DNA from: Polaribacter septentrionalilitoris
Lineage (GTDB): Bacteria; Bacteroidota; Bacteroidia; Flavobacteriales; Flavobacteriaceae
Length of the DNA: 64,000 bases
Direction of reading: 5' to 3'
NCBI RefSeq assembly: GCF_009832745.1
Contig: NZ_VRMJ01000036.1
Location: 1 to 64,000 of the forward strand
How positions within the stretch are numbered: the stretch's first letter is position 1; every line of letters begins with the position of its first letter. The notes below the pieces were generated by a model. It was not told the origin of the DNA, did not search any database, and saw only the letters and a list, made by a program, of their open reading frames with translations. The translations under genes were made by a program, and so were the position numbers. This document shows positions 17,546 through 27,551 of the stretch, piece by piece.

Positions 17546-18019
17546 TTACCTAGAAATTTCTATAATTTCAAATTTCATAATTCCGTTAGGAACTTGAATT
17601 TCTGCAATTTCTCCTACTTTTTTCCCTAACAAACCTTTACCAATTGGTGAGTTTACAGATAATTTTCCGTTTCTAACATCTGTTTCAGAATCTGCTACTA
17701 ATCTGTACTTAAACTCCATTCCGTTTGTTGTATTTTTAATAACTACATTAGAGTGAATTAATATCTTAGAAATATCCAATTGAGATTCATCTAAAATACG
17801 AGCGTTCGCTACTACATTTTTTAATTTTGCAATTTTAGTTTCTAAATGCGATTGCTCTTCTTTTGCTGCATGATATTCTGCATTTTCACTCAAATCACCT
17901 TTATCTCTTGCGTCTGCAATTTCTTGAGTTACTCTTGGTCTTTCAACTTGTTCTAGTTGCACCAACTCGTCTTTCAATTTCTTTAATCCTTCTTCAGAAT
18001 AATACGATATGTTGCTCAT
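17546..18019 (-). CDS. greA: Transcription elongation factor GreA
   Basis: 157 residues, the family length. GreA enters the secondary channel of RNA polymerase and triggers cleavage of backtracked RNA. The N-terminal coiled coil carries the conserved acidic tip region ADARDKGDLSENAEYHAAKE, and the C-terminal FKBP-like domain ends GIMKFEIIEISR. SPIGKGLLGKKVGE is the other family signature. On the minus strand a TACATTTG -7-like box (18084-18077) lies about 60 nt upstream of the start. It is followed by its own terminator. Confidence 0.96.
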   Translation of the reverse strand: MSNISYYSEEGLKKLKDELVQLEQVERPRVTQEIADARDKGDLSENAEYHAAKEEQSHLETKIAKLKNVVANARILDESQLDISKILIHSNVVIKNTTNGMEFKYRLVADSETDVRNGKLSVNSPIGKGLLGKKVGEIAEIQVPNGIMKFEIIEISR

Positions 18020-18132
18020 AATGTGTTCTATTTAAAATAAAAATCCCATCGCCAAAATAGGAATGAGATTAGAATACAAATGTACAAAATATTTGTAACT
18101 TGCCAGCGTTTTAATAGTGATGAACACAAATT

Positions 18133-18561
18133 ATGATTAAAAAAGCACTTCTTTTTATTACATTTTTAACAATTTTAAGTTGCTCTAATAATGAGAACTT
18201 ACAAAATTGTATTCAATCATTGCCATTAAGTATTACTGCTGATTTAAACAATCCTGAGTTAATCAGTGCACTTGTTCCTGGCGGATTTGTAGAACTTAAC
18301 AATAGAGGAGAAAAAGGAATTCTACTAATAAACGTTAACGGAAATGAATTTGTTGCTTACGATAAACGTTGTCCTGCAAGCGATTGCAATCAGCCTATGA
18401 CTTTTGAACGTGGTATTGTCTTAAAATGCCAATGTGATAATAGCGAGTATGGTGTTGGGTTTGGTATTGGTGGTCAACCACAAACTAATGGTTTTGTTTG
18501 TCCAGCGATAGAATACAGGGTAATTAAAAACGGAACTGTACTTCGAATCACTAATTTTTAA
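18133..18561 (+). CDS. Lipoprotein with degenerate Rieske-like fold
   Basis: 142 residues with a lipoprotein signal ending TILSC (Cys17). The body has the outline of a Rieske [2Fe-2S] domain: a first site reading KRCPASDCNQP and a second VLKCQCDNSEYGVG about 20 residues later. The ligand pattern CxH...CxxH of true Rieske proteins is missing because both histidines are absent. It therefore probably keeps the fold but not the cluster, or uses its cysteines otherwise. Neighbours are greA (divergent) and purK (downstream, with its own promoter box). The function is unknown. Confidence 0.6.
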   Translation: MIKKALLFITFLTILSCSNNENLQNCIQSLPLSITADLNNPELISALVPGGFVELNNRGEKGILLINVNGNEFVAYDKRCPASDCNQPMTFERGIVLKCQCDNSEYGVGFGIGGQPQTNGFVCPAIEYRVIKNGTVLRITNF

Positions 18562-18614
18562 TAGCATAAAAAGTTTAAGTTGCGTATTTTTGTCAAAACG
18601 TAATTCTATTAAAC

Positions 18615-19772
18615 GTGAAAAATTATTTTTCTTCAGATTTTAAATTAGGAGTTTTAGGTGGTGGGCAATTAGGAAGAATGTTGCTGGCTGAAACTCAAAA
18701 ATTTGACATCCACACCTCAATTTTAGACAGTAACAAAAACGCACCTTGTGCAGAAATTTGCAACAAGTTTGTTGTTGGGGATTTATTAGATTTTGATGCT
18801 GTTTACAACTTTGGTAAAACAGTAGATTTGTTAACTATTGAAATTGAAAATGTAAACTTAGATGCCTTAGATAAATTAGAAGACGAAGGTCTGACCATTT
18901 ATCCAAAGCCAAAAGATTTAAGAATTATTCAAAGTAAAGCAAGACAGAAAAATTTTTATGTAGATCATCAAATTCCTACTGCAGAATTTTTACATTATGC
19001 TTACAAAGAAGAATTAAAACATTCTGTTGAAAATGATATTATTGATTTTCCATTTGTTTGGAAAGCAGCACGTTTTGGTTATGATGGAAATGGCGTAAAA
19101 ATTGTTAGAAATACTGATGATTTAAATAGTTTACCCAATGTAGAATGCATTACAGAAAAGTTAATTCCGTTTAAAAACGAATTGGCGGTAATTGTAGCAA
19201 GAAATGACGATGGAGAAACTACAACGTATCCTGTTGTAGAAATGGAATTTCATCCAGAAGCCAACCAAGTAGAATATGTTATTTGTCCTGCAAGAATAAA
19301 TAGTCAAGTTGCTGAAAAAGCGAGAGCAGTTGCTTTAAATGTAGTAAAAGAATTAGATTTTATTGGGTTGTTAGCTGTAGAAATGTTTCAAACTGTTGAT
19401 GATAAAATCTTAGTAAATGAAGTAGCTCCAAGACCTCATAATTCTGGTCATTATTCTATAGAAGCGAGTTATACCAATCAATTTGAACAACATTTACGTT
19501 CTATTTTAAATCTTCCTTTAGGAAATACAGATAGTAAAGTTGCAGGAATTATGGTGAATTTAGTAGGTGCAGAAGGTTTTTCTGGTGATGTTGTTTATGA
19601 AAACCTAAATGATATTTTAAAAATTGATGGAGTTACACCTCATATTTATGGTAAGAAAGAAACACGTCCGTTTAGAAAAATGGGACATGTTACTATTGTA
19701 AATTCTGATATTGATACTGCAAGAAAAGTAGCGCAACAAGTAAAAGAAACGATTAAAGTAATAAGCAAATAA
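18615..19772 (+). CDS. purK: 5-(carboxyamino)imidazole ribonucleotide synthase
   Basis: 385 residues from a GTG start; there is no usable ATG before the conserved Rossmann start LGVLGGGQLGRMLLAET. ATP-grasp domain signatures follow (FPFVWKAARFGYDGNGVKIV, and the metal-binding region VNEVAPRPHNSGHY). It converts AIR, bicarbonate and ATP to N5-CAIR in purine synthesis; the product is used by PurE, encoded 2 nt downstream. A TATTTTTG -7 box at 18585-18592 places the mRNA start close upstream of the GTG. Confidence 0.96.
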   Translation: MKNYFSSDFKLGVLGGGQLGRMLLAETQKFDIHTSILDSNKNAPCAEICNKFVVGDLLDFDAVYNFGKTVDLLTIEIENVNLDALDKLEDEGLTIYPKPKDLRIIQSKARQKNFYVDHQIPTAEFLHYAYKEELKHSVENDIIDFPFVWKAARFGYDGNGVKIVRNTDDLNSLPNVECITEKLIPFKNELAVIVARNDDGETTTYPVVEMEFHPEANQVEYVICPARINSQVAEKARAVALNVVKELDFIGLLAVEMFQTVDDKILVNEVAPRPHNSGHYSIEASYTNQFEQHLRSILNLPLGNTDSKVAGIMVNLVGAEGFSGDVVYENLNDILKIDGVTPHIYGKKETRPFRKMGHVTIVNSDIDTARKVAQQVKETIKVISK

Positions 19773-19774
19773 TT

Positions 19775-20254
19775 ATGGTAGGAATTATAATGGGAAGTGA
19801 TTCTGATCTTCCAATAATGCAAGAAGCAATTGATGTTTTAGAAAGCATGGATATTCAAATTGAAGTAGATATTGTATCTGCGCATAGAACTCCAGAAAAA
19901 TTATTTGATTATTCTAAAAATGCACATACAAGAGGTATAAAAGTAATTATTGCTGGTGCAGGTGGTGCAGCGCATTTACCTGGTATGGTTGCGAGTATGA
20001 GTCCGTTACCAGTTATTGGAGTCCCTGTAAAAAGCAGAAACTCTATTGATGGTTGGGATTCTGTGCTATCAATTTTACAAATGCCTGGTGGCGTACCTGT
20101 TGCAACAGTAGCTTTAGATGGTGCAAAAAATGCAGGAATTTTGGCTGCGCAAATTATTGGTGCTTCAGATAAATGTGTTTTAGATAAAATTATTGCTTAC
20201 AAAGAAGGCTTAAAACTAAAAGTTGAAAAAGCTTCTGAACGTGTAAAGAAATAA
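19775..20254 (+). CDS. purE: N5-CAIR mutase
   Basis: 159 residues. Class I PurE signatures are complete: MGSDSDLPIM, SAHRTPEKLFDYSKN with the catalytic His, IAGAGGAAHLPGMVAS and PVKSRNSIDGWDSVLSILQM. It isomerises N5-CAIR to CAIR, the next step after PurK. The gene begins 2 nt after the purK stop and is followed by a terminator, so purKE forms a two-gene operon. Confidence 0.97.
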   Translation: MVGIIMGSDSDLPIMQEAIDVLESMDIQIEVDIVSAHRTPEKLFDYSKNAHTRGIKVIIAGAGGAAHLPGMVASMSPLPVIGVPVKSRNSIDGWDSVLSILQMPGGVPVATVALDGAKNAGILAAQIIGASDKCVLDKIIAYKEGLKLKVEKASERVKK

Positions 20255-20273
20255 ACTAATACTATTCTTAATA

Positions 20274-20312
20274 AAAAAAGCTCAGAAATAAATTATTTCA
20301 GAGCTTTTTTTA
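20274..20312. terminator. Terminator between purE and the LamG protein gene
   Basis: AAAGCTCAGAAATA pairs with TATTTCAGAGCTTT with one internal mismatch. T-rich flank on the right and A-rich flank on the left make it able to serve both convergent genes. Confidence 0.85.
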
Positions 20313-20332
20313 TTTTAGTAATTAACCATATA

Positions 20333-22852
20333 CTACTTAGTAATCATTATTTTTTTGTTAAAAACTCTATTATCTTCTAAAGTAACTGCTATAATATAAA
20401 CACCTCTAGACAATTTAGAAATATGTTTAGTTTGTGTTCCTAAAAAACTAGCTACTTTTCTACCTTGAATATTATAAAGTGAAACTTTTTTTACAGTTTC
20501 TAAATCATATTTAACTATTAAATTCTTACCTTCATCAATATAAACAGATAAGTTTTTAGAGTATGTAGACAAAGAATCTGTATTTAAGGATTTTTGATAT
20601 CTACTTCTTTTTTCTTTAGTATAGATAACTTTAAATCTTGTATTATTTTCTCCAGTAGTTTCAATTGTAAAATCGTATTCTTGTTGTCTTAAATCTACAG
20701 TAATTTCTTGTTCTGTATCTATAAGGTATATATAGTAATCTTCATCTATATATTCTTCTTGAATCTTTATTGAATAATCACCTGTTTCATCTACAACATA
20801 TCCCATTTTAACAACAACCTCATCTTCTACTAATTCTGGTAAACCTTGTATAGTTGCTTTATTAGTTTCGTTTGCTATGGTGTAAAATCCTAATGATTTT
20901 TGACTGGTATCAAAAGGAGCATCATACAACCTATCAAAATCATTTGTAGCTCCTTCAATAAAACCTACTAATAATGTATTCATTTTATCATTATGATTTA
21001 AAGAAAACCAAGAACGTCCTGTAGTTTTTTTAGTGCTAGAATTTGTATTGGAACTTCTATAAAACGTTGCATTTTTACCTGGAACCTGATGTGTAGTTTT
21101 AAAAGTTATTTTTAAATCAGAATCTGTGCTTTCTGTTTTAATAAAAAAACCTTGTCCTGCTCCAATATAACTGTTTGTAATAGATGTGGCATCACTAGTG
21201 CCTGTTAAATTATAAACTAAATACTCAGACACATTATTTTCTCCTATTTGAGATGTTTCTTGACTCCAAAAGTAAACCTCTCCATTTATTTCTGTATTAT
21301 CAGGATCTGTAACAACTAAATCCCAATCTATGGCTGCAGGGTAAGGATTACCTACTAAATTATCACCTTTATCAGACCAATCATCACCATTATTATCTAA
21401 ACCTTCAAGGTTTGTTGTATTGTAAATATTAACTGCAATATCTCCTTTATTTATATTTCCTGTAAAGGTTCTTAATTGTCCACCTGAACCTTCATTTTGA
21501 ACTGCATAACCAGCTCCTGGTTCAAAATTTGATGTTCCATGAAGTATCCAATCTGAATTATTTGTACTTGCTCCAAAAGCATAAATAAGTTCTGCATCTG
21601 GAAAAACTGTAGCAATATTAGAATCTGCACTATTTACAGGTGAACTCCAATAAGAATAAAAATCATTACCTCCATAAGAAGGAGTAGTTCTTTGTATTTC
21701 AAAAGTACCTGCACTTATACTCGATTCTTTTTCTCTTAGAATTAAACTTGCTGAATCTTCCACAGTAATAGAACCATTGTTTAGTAAATCGTAGGCAATT
21801 TCTAAAGTACCTCCTGCCTCTATTGTTATTTCTGCACCTGTTTCTACTTCTAAGTCTCCTGTAATAATATGTTCACTACCTGTAATTACTGGGTAGTTAC
21901 TACCAGATGTTTGCTCTTGAATAACTGCTGCCTCTTTTTTTAAAAAATTTGGCACAGCACCACCTACCCAATTAGAACCAGTATTCCAATCTGTAGATCC
22001 TGCTGTATCACTCCAAATAATTGTATCTACAGGAGATACTGTTGCCTCTTCTGTGCTAGTATTATCATTTGCTAAATACGTAAAAGTATCTCCATCTAAA
22101 ATAGCAACCAAATCATCTGTACCAACTGTTGTAATTATATCTGATTTGTAATCATCTATTTCTTGTGGCGTTCTTACCCTATTCCAAATCCTGAATCCCC
22201 ATAAATATCCTTCAAAATAATTAGTTCCTGAAAAACTTGTTAAAGCTGATGAACTATAGAAATAATCAGAATCTAATTGATTTGTCCATCCTGTTGAAGT
22301 TATACTAGGAAATCTCACACTAGCATCTTTATATCCTAGTCTCATAGTATTATGACCCCCAAACTGATAACCAGAATTTTCACCAATTAATGTCCCATCT
22401 AAATAAAACTTTAACGCTGTATTTTGATTAGCTCCCATTGGATTTGTGGTATTATTCGCGGCCTGAGCATCATCTAAAACAAGTGCCACATGATACCATG
22501 TATCAGCAGAAATTGCTTTTCTAAAATAGGTTCCTTCCCATCTTGGAGTGTAGTCTGCTCTATTATATCCTCCTACAACTAAATACCCTCCTTCAATATA
22601 TGCTACAACAGCTCTAGTACCTGCACCTTCTTTCATAATAAATTGTCTAGTAGTAACTTCTGCTGCTTTAAACCATGTCTCGTAAGTTCTGTTGTTGGTA
22701 GTTCTTCTGTTAATATTGTTAATACTAGTATTAGTAGCGTCACCTACATTTATAAAATCATCTACACCGTCAAAATAAAAACCATCATTATCTGTTTGAG
22801 CAAAACTCAAACTTACCATTAAGTTTAAAATTAATAATAATATATTTCTCAT
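20333..22852 (-). CDS. LamG-domain surface protein with T9SS sorting domain
   Basis: About 839 residues from ATG 22852 (an in-frame TTG at 22870 is less likely); the signal peptide is MRNILLLILNLMVSLSFAQ. Residues about 25-240 form a LamG/concanavalin-like domain (FYFDGVDDFINVGDAT at its start, TWYHVALVLDD and FEGYLWGFRIWNRVRTPQEI inside). The middle is beta-rich and Asn/Asp/Thr rich. The last 80 residues are a type A type IX secretion signal (NLIVKYDLETVKKVSLYNIQ, SRGVYIIAV, ending KKIMITK). It is expected to be exported by the T9SS and to be surface-bound or released. A ligand or enzymatic role is not visible. Confidence 0.85.
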   Translation of the reverse strand: MRNILLLILNLMVSLSFAQTDNDGFYFDGVDDFINVGDATNTSINNINRRTTNNRTYETWFKAAEVTTRQFIMKEGAGTRAVVAYIEGGYLVVGGYNRADYTPRWEGTYFRKAISADTWYHVALVLDDAQAANNTTNPMGANQNTALKFYLDGTLIGENSGYQFGGHNTMRLGYKDASVRFPSITSTGWTNQLDSDYFYSSSALTSFSGTNYFEGYLWGFRIWNRVRTPQEIDDYKSDIITTVGTDDLVAILDGDTFTYLANDNTSTEEATVSPVDTIIWSDTAGSTDWNTGSNWVGGAVPNFLKKEAAVIQEQTSGSNYPVITGSEHIITGDLEVETGAEITIEAGGTLEIAYDLLNNGSITVEDSASLILREKESSISAGTFEIQRTTPSYGGNDFYSYWSSPVNSADSNIATVFPDAELIYAFGASTNNSDWILHGTSNFEPGAGYAVQNEGSGGQLRTFTGNINKGDIAVNIYNTTNLEGLDNNGDDWSDKGDNLVGNPYPAAIDWDLVVTDPDNTEINGEVYFWSQETSQIGENNVSEYLVYNLTGTSDATSITNSYIGAGQGFFIKTESTDSDLKITFKTTHQVPGKNATFYRSSNTNSSTKKTTGRSWFSLNHNDKMNTLLVGFIEGATNDFDRLYDAPFDTSQKSLGFYTIANETNKATIQGLPELVEDEVVVKMGYVVDETGDYSIKIQEEYIDEDYYIYLIDTEQEITVDLRQQEYDFTIETTGENNTRFKVIYTKEKRSRYQKSLNTDSLSTYSKNLSVYIDEGKNLIVKYDLETVKKVSLYNIQGRKVASFLGTQTKHISKLSRGVYIIAVTLEDNRVFNKKIMITK

Positions 22853-23034
22853 AATTAAAATTTTAACCAACTTTAATGTTGCAATTAAAGTCCTTACAAA
22901 AATAATTTCAAATATTCTAAACTCTTAGAAGAATTCGTTAAACGGACCTTTAGTGTCGCTAAAATGATATTACAACAAAATAAACAATAAGATTAATGAA
23001 TTCTTTATATTTGAACTCTAAAAAAGCAACGTAA

Positions 23035-25050
23035 ATGAACCCACTTTTACAAGATTTTAACACAGCTCCTTTTTCTAAAATTTCTAATGATGATTACAAA
23101 CCTGCTATAAAAAAAGCCATTGAAATAGCAAAATCTGAAATTGATGAAATTATAAATAATTCTTCAAAACCATCTTTTGAAAACACAACTGTTGACTTAG
23201 ATTTTACTGGTGAAAAACTAAACAGAATTACAAGTATTTTTTTTAATTTAAATTCTGCTGAAACCAATGATGAAATTCAGAAAATAGCACAAGAAGTTTC
23301 TCCTTGGTTGAGTGAATTTAGAAATGATATCACATTAAATGAAGCTTTATTTAAAAGAGTAAAAACAGTTTATAACAATAGAAAAAATCTTCATTTAACT
23401 CCTGAACAAGAGATGTTATTGGAGAAACAATACAAAGGTTTTGCAAGAAACGGTGCTAATTTGAATGAAAATGATAAAAGTAGACTAAGAGAAATAGACA
23501 CGAAACTCTCTAAACTTTCGCTTCAGTTTGGTGAAAATGTTTTAGCAGAAACCAATGCTTTTGAACTTCATATTACTAAAGAAGAAGATTTATCTGGGTT
23601 GCCAGAATCGGCTAAAGAAGCTGCTCATCAATTGGCTAAAGAAAAAAATAAAGAAGGTTGGATTTTCACGTTAGATTACCCAAGTTACATTCCTTTTTTA
23701 ACCTATGCTGACCATAGAGAATTGCGTAAAAAAATGGCAATAGCTTTTGGTGCTAAAGGTTTTCAAAATAATAAAAATAACAATGAAAAAATTGTTTTAG
23801 ACATTGTTAACTTGCGCCATCAAAGAGCAAATTTATTAGGTTACAAAACCCATGCACATTTTGTTCTAGAAGAAAGAATGGCTGAAAACCCAGAAAAAGT
23901 AATTTCTTTTTCTAATGAATTACTTGAAAAAGCAAAACCTGCTGCAAAAAAGGAATTCGAAAATTTAGAGAAATACGCCAAAAAATTAGACGGAATTGAC
24001 CAATTGCAAAAATGGGATGGTGCTTACTATTCAGAAAAATTAAAAAAGGAAATTTTTGATTTAGATCAAGAATTGCTAAAACCTTATTTTAAGCTAGAAA
24101 ATGTTATTGATGGAGTTTTTGAAATTGCAAATAGATTGTACGATTTACATTTCGAAGAGATTTCTACAATAGACAAATATCACGAAGATGTAAAAACATA
24201 CAGTGTTACAGATACTCAAGGGAATTTTATTGCTGTTTTTTATGCAGATTTTCATCCAAGATCTGGTAAACGTAATGGAGCGTGGATGACATCTTACAAA
24301 TCACAACAAATTAAAAATGGTGTAAACGAAAGACCTCATGTTTCTATCGTGTGTAATTTTACAAAACCTACACCAACCAAACCATCATTATTAACTTTTA
24401 ACGAGGTAACTACTTTGTTTCACGAGTTTGGGCATGCATTACATGGCATGTTAGCAAATACCACTTATAATAGTTTATCTGGTACTTCTGTTTCTTGGGA
24501 TTTTGTAGAATTACCAAGTCAGGTTTTAGAGAATTGGTGTTATGAAAAAGAAGCCTTAGAGTTGTTTGCAAAACATTATGAAACTGGAGAAGTGATTCCA
24601 ATGAAATATGTAGAAAAAATTAAAGAATCTGCAAGTTTTCATGAAGGTATGCAAACACTTCGTCAATTGAGTTTTGGATTATTAGATATGAAATGGCACA
24701 GTGAAAATCCATCAGAAATAACTTCTGTAAAAGCGTTTGAAAATGATGCGTTTTCTGAGACTAAACTATATCCTGATGTTGCAGAAAATTGCATGAGTAC
24801 TGCTTTTTCTCATATTTTTCAAGGAGGTTATTCTGCAGGCTACTATTCTTACAAATGGGCAGAAGTTTTAGATGCAGATGCATTTGAGTACTTCTTAGAA
24901 GAAGGAATTTTTAACAAAGAAGTGGCTATTAAATTTAAGGAAACAGTATTGTCTAAAGGAGGAACCATACAACCTATGGAATTGTATAAAAGTTTTAGAG
25001 GCAAGGAACCAAAACCTGATGCTTTGCTAAAAAGAGCTGGTTTGATTTAA
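23035..25050 (+). CDS. M3 family metallopeptidase (oligopeptidase A / Dcp type)
   Basis: 671 residues. The zinc site HEFGH (463-467) followed by ALHGM, with the third ligand Glu downstream near SWDFVELPSQ, identifies an M3 oligopeptidase, which degrades short peptides. There is no signal peptide (MNPLLQDFNTAPFSKI), so it is cytoplasmic, as for the M3 enzymes of the oligopeptidase A/dipeptidyl carboxypeptidase branch. A TATATTTG box at 23006-23013 lies 21 nt before the ATG and is a good -7 candidate, although no TTG is found at the expected -33 distance. It stands alone. Confidence 0.93.
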   Translation: MNPLLQDFNTAPFSKISNDDYKPAIKKAIEIAKSEIDEIINNSSKPSFENTTVDLDFTGEKLNRITSIFFNLNSAETNDEIQKIAQEVSPWLSEFRNDITLNEALFKRVKTVYNNRKNLHLTPEQEMLLEKQYKGFARNGANLNENDKSRLREIDTKLSKLSLQFGENVLAETNAFELHITKEEDLSGLPESAKEAAHQLAKEKNKEGWIFTLDYPSYIPFLTYADHRELRKKMAIAFGAKGFQNNKNNNEKIVLDIVNLRHQRANLLGYKTHAHFVLEERMAENPEKVISFSNELLEKAKPAAKKEFENLEKYAKKLDGIDQLQKWDGAYYSEKLKKEIFDLDQELLKPYFKLENVIDGVFEIANRLYDLHFEEISTIDKYHEDVKTYSVTDTQGNFIAVFYADFHPRSGKRNGAWMTSYKSQQIKNGVNERPHVSIVCNFTKPTPTKPSLLTFNEVTTLFHEFGHALHGMLANTTYNSLSGTSVSWDFVELPSQVLENWCYEKEALELFAKHYETGEVIPMKYVEKIKESASFHEGMQTLRQLSFGLLDMKWHSENPSEITSVKAFENDAFSETKLYPDVAENCMSTAFSHIFQGGYSAGYYSYKWAEVLDADAFEYFLEEGIFNKEVAIKFKETVLSKGGTIQPMELYKSFRGKEPKPDALLKRAGLI

Positions 25051-25182
25051 ATATCGATACTAATTAACACTTTTTATTGATGATTGTAAGCAAGTACTAA
25101 TTAACTTCTCATAAAATCTAAAATCTATAAGGATTTATCATAAAAAAATCGTAAATTTAAGTAATCATTAACCCCCATTTTA

Positions 25183-25704
25183 ATGAGAAAGCTTAGATAT
25201 TTCATATTATTTTTATTATTTCTAAAAAGTAGTTTATTTTTTAGTCAGGATTCTTTTAATGTATCTATTCATCATGACACCAAATTATTACTTTTTGGTG
25301 ATGATAGAGGAAATCATGCAGGCACCATAAATCTACTTGCAAAAGTTGAAATACCCATTGTTAAATTTGCGAATAGTTATGTTATTGCTTATCCTGCGTT
25401 TGAGTATGCAGCTTTACATTATGCTCCTTTAAGGCGTTATTTTGTTGGTGTTGGTTATGTGCAAAAAGATGTATTTTTTTCTAATTTAAACTTTAGTATC
25501 AAAACAAATTATGGTTTTATAAACAGAATGCAAAATACTACTGGAAGTTTTGGATTTAGCATAGAAGCTTTCTATAGAATTTCTAGACGGTTTTCATTAA
25601 GTTATCTTCATCAAATAGTGCAGAGAACAGATTTTAAAACATTGTATAATATCAAACCAGAGATGAAAAACAGTAGTTTTTTAGGAATAAAAGTACATTT
25701 TTAA
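25183..25704 (+). CDS. Putative outer-membrane beta-barrel protein
   Basis: 173 residues with a signal peptide (RKLRYFILFLLFLKSSLFFSQ). The mature protein shows alternating hydrophobic/aromatic strands (YVIAYPAFEYAALHYAPLRR, SLSYLHQIVQRTDF) and ends FLGIKVHF, with terminal Phe as is usual for outer-membrane barrels. I recognise no named family. Its stop overlaps the stop of the convergent glycosyltransferase gene by 4 nt, so there is no room for a separate terminator. Confidence 0.6.
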   Translation: MRKLRYFILFLLFLKSSLFFSQDSFNVSIHHDTKLLLFGDDRGNHAGTINLLAKVEIPIVKFANSYVIAYPAFEYAALHYAPLRRYFVGVGYVQKDVFFSNLNFSIKTNYGFINRMQNTTGSFGFSIEAFYRISRRFSLSYLHQIVQRTDFKTLYNIKPEMKNSSFLGIKVHF

Positions 25705-26942
25705 TTCATGTTTTTCGCCTCAATCCATTTACTCAAATATTTGCTAGCTTGTAGCGTTTGATACTGCAACATACTTCCTAAAAAATTATGAGCTCTATGC
25801 GCATCTATATTTTGACGCAATTCATTCATTTTTTTGATGAGTGAAACTCCTAATTTTTCTTTATCATAAATGCTATTGATGATTGCTCTTCCGTTTTTTT
25901 GAGCGGATTTCCAAACATCTTTATTCGTATATAGTTTTATCGCTTTTTTTGAAAATTCTTCGTAATCATCCGTAATAAAACCATTCCAAGGTAGGGTATC
26001 ATGCATTCCTTCTGCACCAATTTTTGTGGTTACACTTGGCGTTCCAAAAAGCATTGCATCTGTAAGTTTTCCTTTTATACCAGCTCCAAAATGTAAAGGT
26101 GCTAACAGTACTTTTGCGTTTTCAATGACCTCTTTTGCATTTTCTGCAAAACCTTGAATTAAAAAACCGTCTTTTGGATTGTTTAAGTCTTGAATTTGCT
26201 GATTTACATACGCTCCGTAAATATGCATTTCTGCATTAGGTATTTGCTTTCTAATAGATTTCCAAATCTGTTTTTTTAGAGTAAGAACAGCATCAATATT
26301 AGGTTTATGAAAAAAGTTACCAATAAATACAAAATGATTTCTTTCTTCAAAAGATTTCCAATTTTCTGTTTGATTAGTAGTAATCTTATCAAATAAAAAA
26401 GGCAAATAAAAAAGTATTTTCTCATCAATTTTAAAAACTGATTGTAGCAAATCCATTTCGTAAGTAGAAATAATTAACGATAAATCACAACGCAGAATCG
26501 CTGCAATTTCTCGCTTTGCCTCATCCGATTTTAGTAAAGCTTCTGTGGTAAACTTTTTACCTTTTTTATATTGCTGATGTCTAACTTTTCTTAAAAAATG
26601 TAGGTCTTCTGTATCTAAAATTCGTAAAGCTTTGGGGCAATGTTCTGCAACTCTCCAACCAAATTGTTCTTCCATCATAAAACGATCAAACAAAACAATA
26701 GTAGGATCTAATTTTTGAATAAAATCATCAAAACTTTTAGAATTTAATTGAATAGAATGTTCATCAACATCAATTGATTTTAAGTCAAAAGCGTTTTTGT
26801 TTTTTTGTGCAGGAGATGCAAATGCAATCTTATAATCTTGTTCTAAAAATTGTGTTATCAACTGCATCATTCTGCTTCCTGCAGCAGAAGAATTGGGTTC
26901 TACCCAAACATAACCAATTATTAAAACTGACTCTTTTGTCAA
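25701..26942 (-). CDS. Glycosyltransferase (GT-B, GT4-like)
   Basis: 413 residues. The C-terminal donor domain has HFVFIGNFFHKPNIDAV, AKVLLAPLHFGAGIKGKLTD and FGTPSVTTKIGAEGM, matching glycosyl transferase group 1 proteins. The N-terminal domain (SVLIIGYVWVEPNSSAAGSR) is less typical. Donor and acceptor are unknown. It lies directly after the haem-binding-domain gene (stop and start adjacent on the minus strand), though the two have no obvious shared role, and overlaps the convergent barrel gene by 4 nt. Confidence 0.8.
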   Translation of the reverse strand: MTKESVLIIGYVWVEPNSSAAGSRMMQLITQFLEQDYKIAFASPAQKNKNAFDLKSIDVDEHSIQLNSKSFDDFIQKLDPTIVLFDRFMMEEQFGWRVAEHCPKALRILDTEDLHFLRKVRHQQYKKGKKFTTEALLKSDEAKREIAAILRCDLSLIISTYEMDLLQSVFKIDEKILFYLPFLFDKITTNQTENWKSFEERNHFVFIGNFFHKPNIDAVLTLKKQIWKSIRKQIPNAEMHIYGAYVNQQIQDLNNPKDGFLIQGFAENAKEVIENAKVLLAPLHFGAGIKGKLTDAMLFGTPSVTTKIGAEGMHDTLPWNGFITDDYEEFSKKAIKLYTNKDVWKSAQKNGRAIINSIYDKEKLGVSLIKKMNELRQNIDAHRAHNFLGSMLQYQTLQASKYLSKWIEAKNMN

Positions 26943-27416
26943 TTACTTAGCGTTCATTTGTTGTTTGTATTCACCTTGAACTTTTTTACCCCAAGATACA
27001 ATTGCTTCAATCTGTTCAGGAGTTAAATTTGCTTCAGAATGTGTCCAAGTATAAGAATCTAAAGGCATTTCACCTTTTTCTACCTCTTCATATAACTCAT
27101 CCATTTTGTGTTCTTTCTTCTTTAAAGAATAAGAACTCCATTTAGAAAAATTCAAATGTTTTTTACCATCTGCTACGTGTTCTGCTAACCAATAGTTTAC
27201 TGGTGTTATTGAATTGTACCAAGGGTATCTAGTTTTGTCTGAATGACAATCAAAACAACTTTCTTTTAAAATTTTATGCACTTCTGATGGTGGATTTGTT
27301 TCTGCTATAAAAGCACTAACACTTGCTAAATCTCCTTCGTTTTTTTCTGGTCCAAAGAACTGAGCAATGACAAAAACTACTACTAAAATCCAACCTATTT
27401 TTTTAAGAATTTTCAT
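26943..27416 (-). CDS. Haem-binding domain (Haem_bd) protein
   Basis: 157 residues with an N-terminal membrane anchor or uncleaved signal (KILKKIGWILVVVFVIAQFF). The c-type haem motif CFDCH is at C54/C57/H58, followed by the family segment RYPWYNSITPVNYWLAEHV and WSSYSLKKKEHKMDELYEEV. Haem_bd proteins are periplasmic monohaem proteins of Bacteroidota, thought to act in electron transfer or haem handling. Haem attachment needs the cytochrome c maturation system, which is not in this window. It is adjacent to the glycosyltransferase downstream. Confidence 0.88.
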   Translation of the reverse strand: MKILKKIGWILVVVFVIAQFFGPEKNEGDLASVSAFIAETNPPSEVHKILKESCFDCHSDKTRYPWYNSITPVNYWLAEHVADGKKHLNFSKWSSYSLKKKEHKMDELYEEVEKGEMPLDSYTWTHSEANLTPEQIEAIVSWGKKVQGEYKQQMNAK

Positions 27417-27551
27417 GAAATAAATTTTAAGAATTCGAGAGAGTAAATCTACTGAATTCTCCCTATATTCTGTAAAAATATCCGTATTTTTGTCAACTAT
27501 TATTAAAAATTAAACCGAAAGGTTACACAATACGCAAAATTACATTTACTC

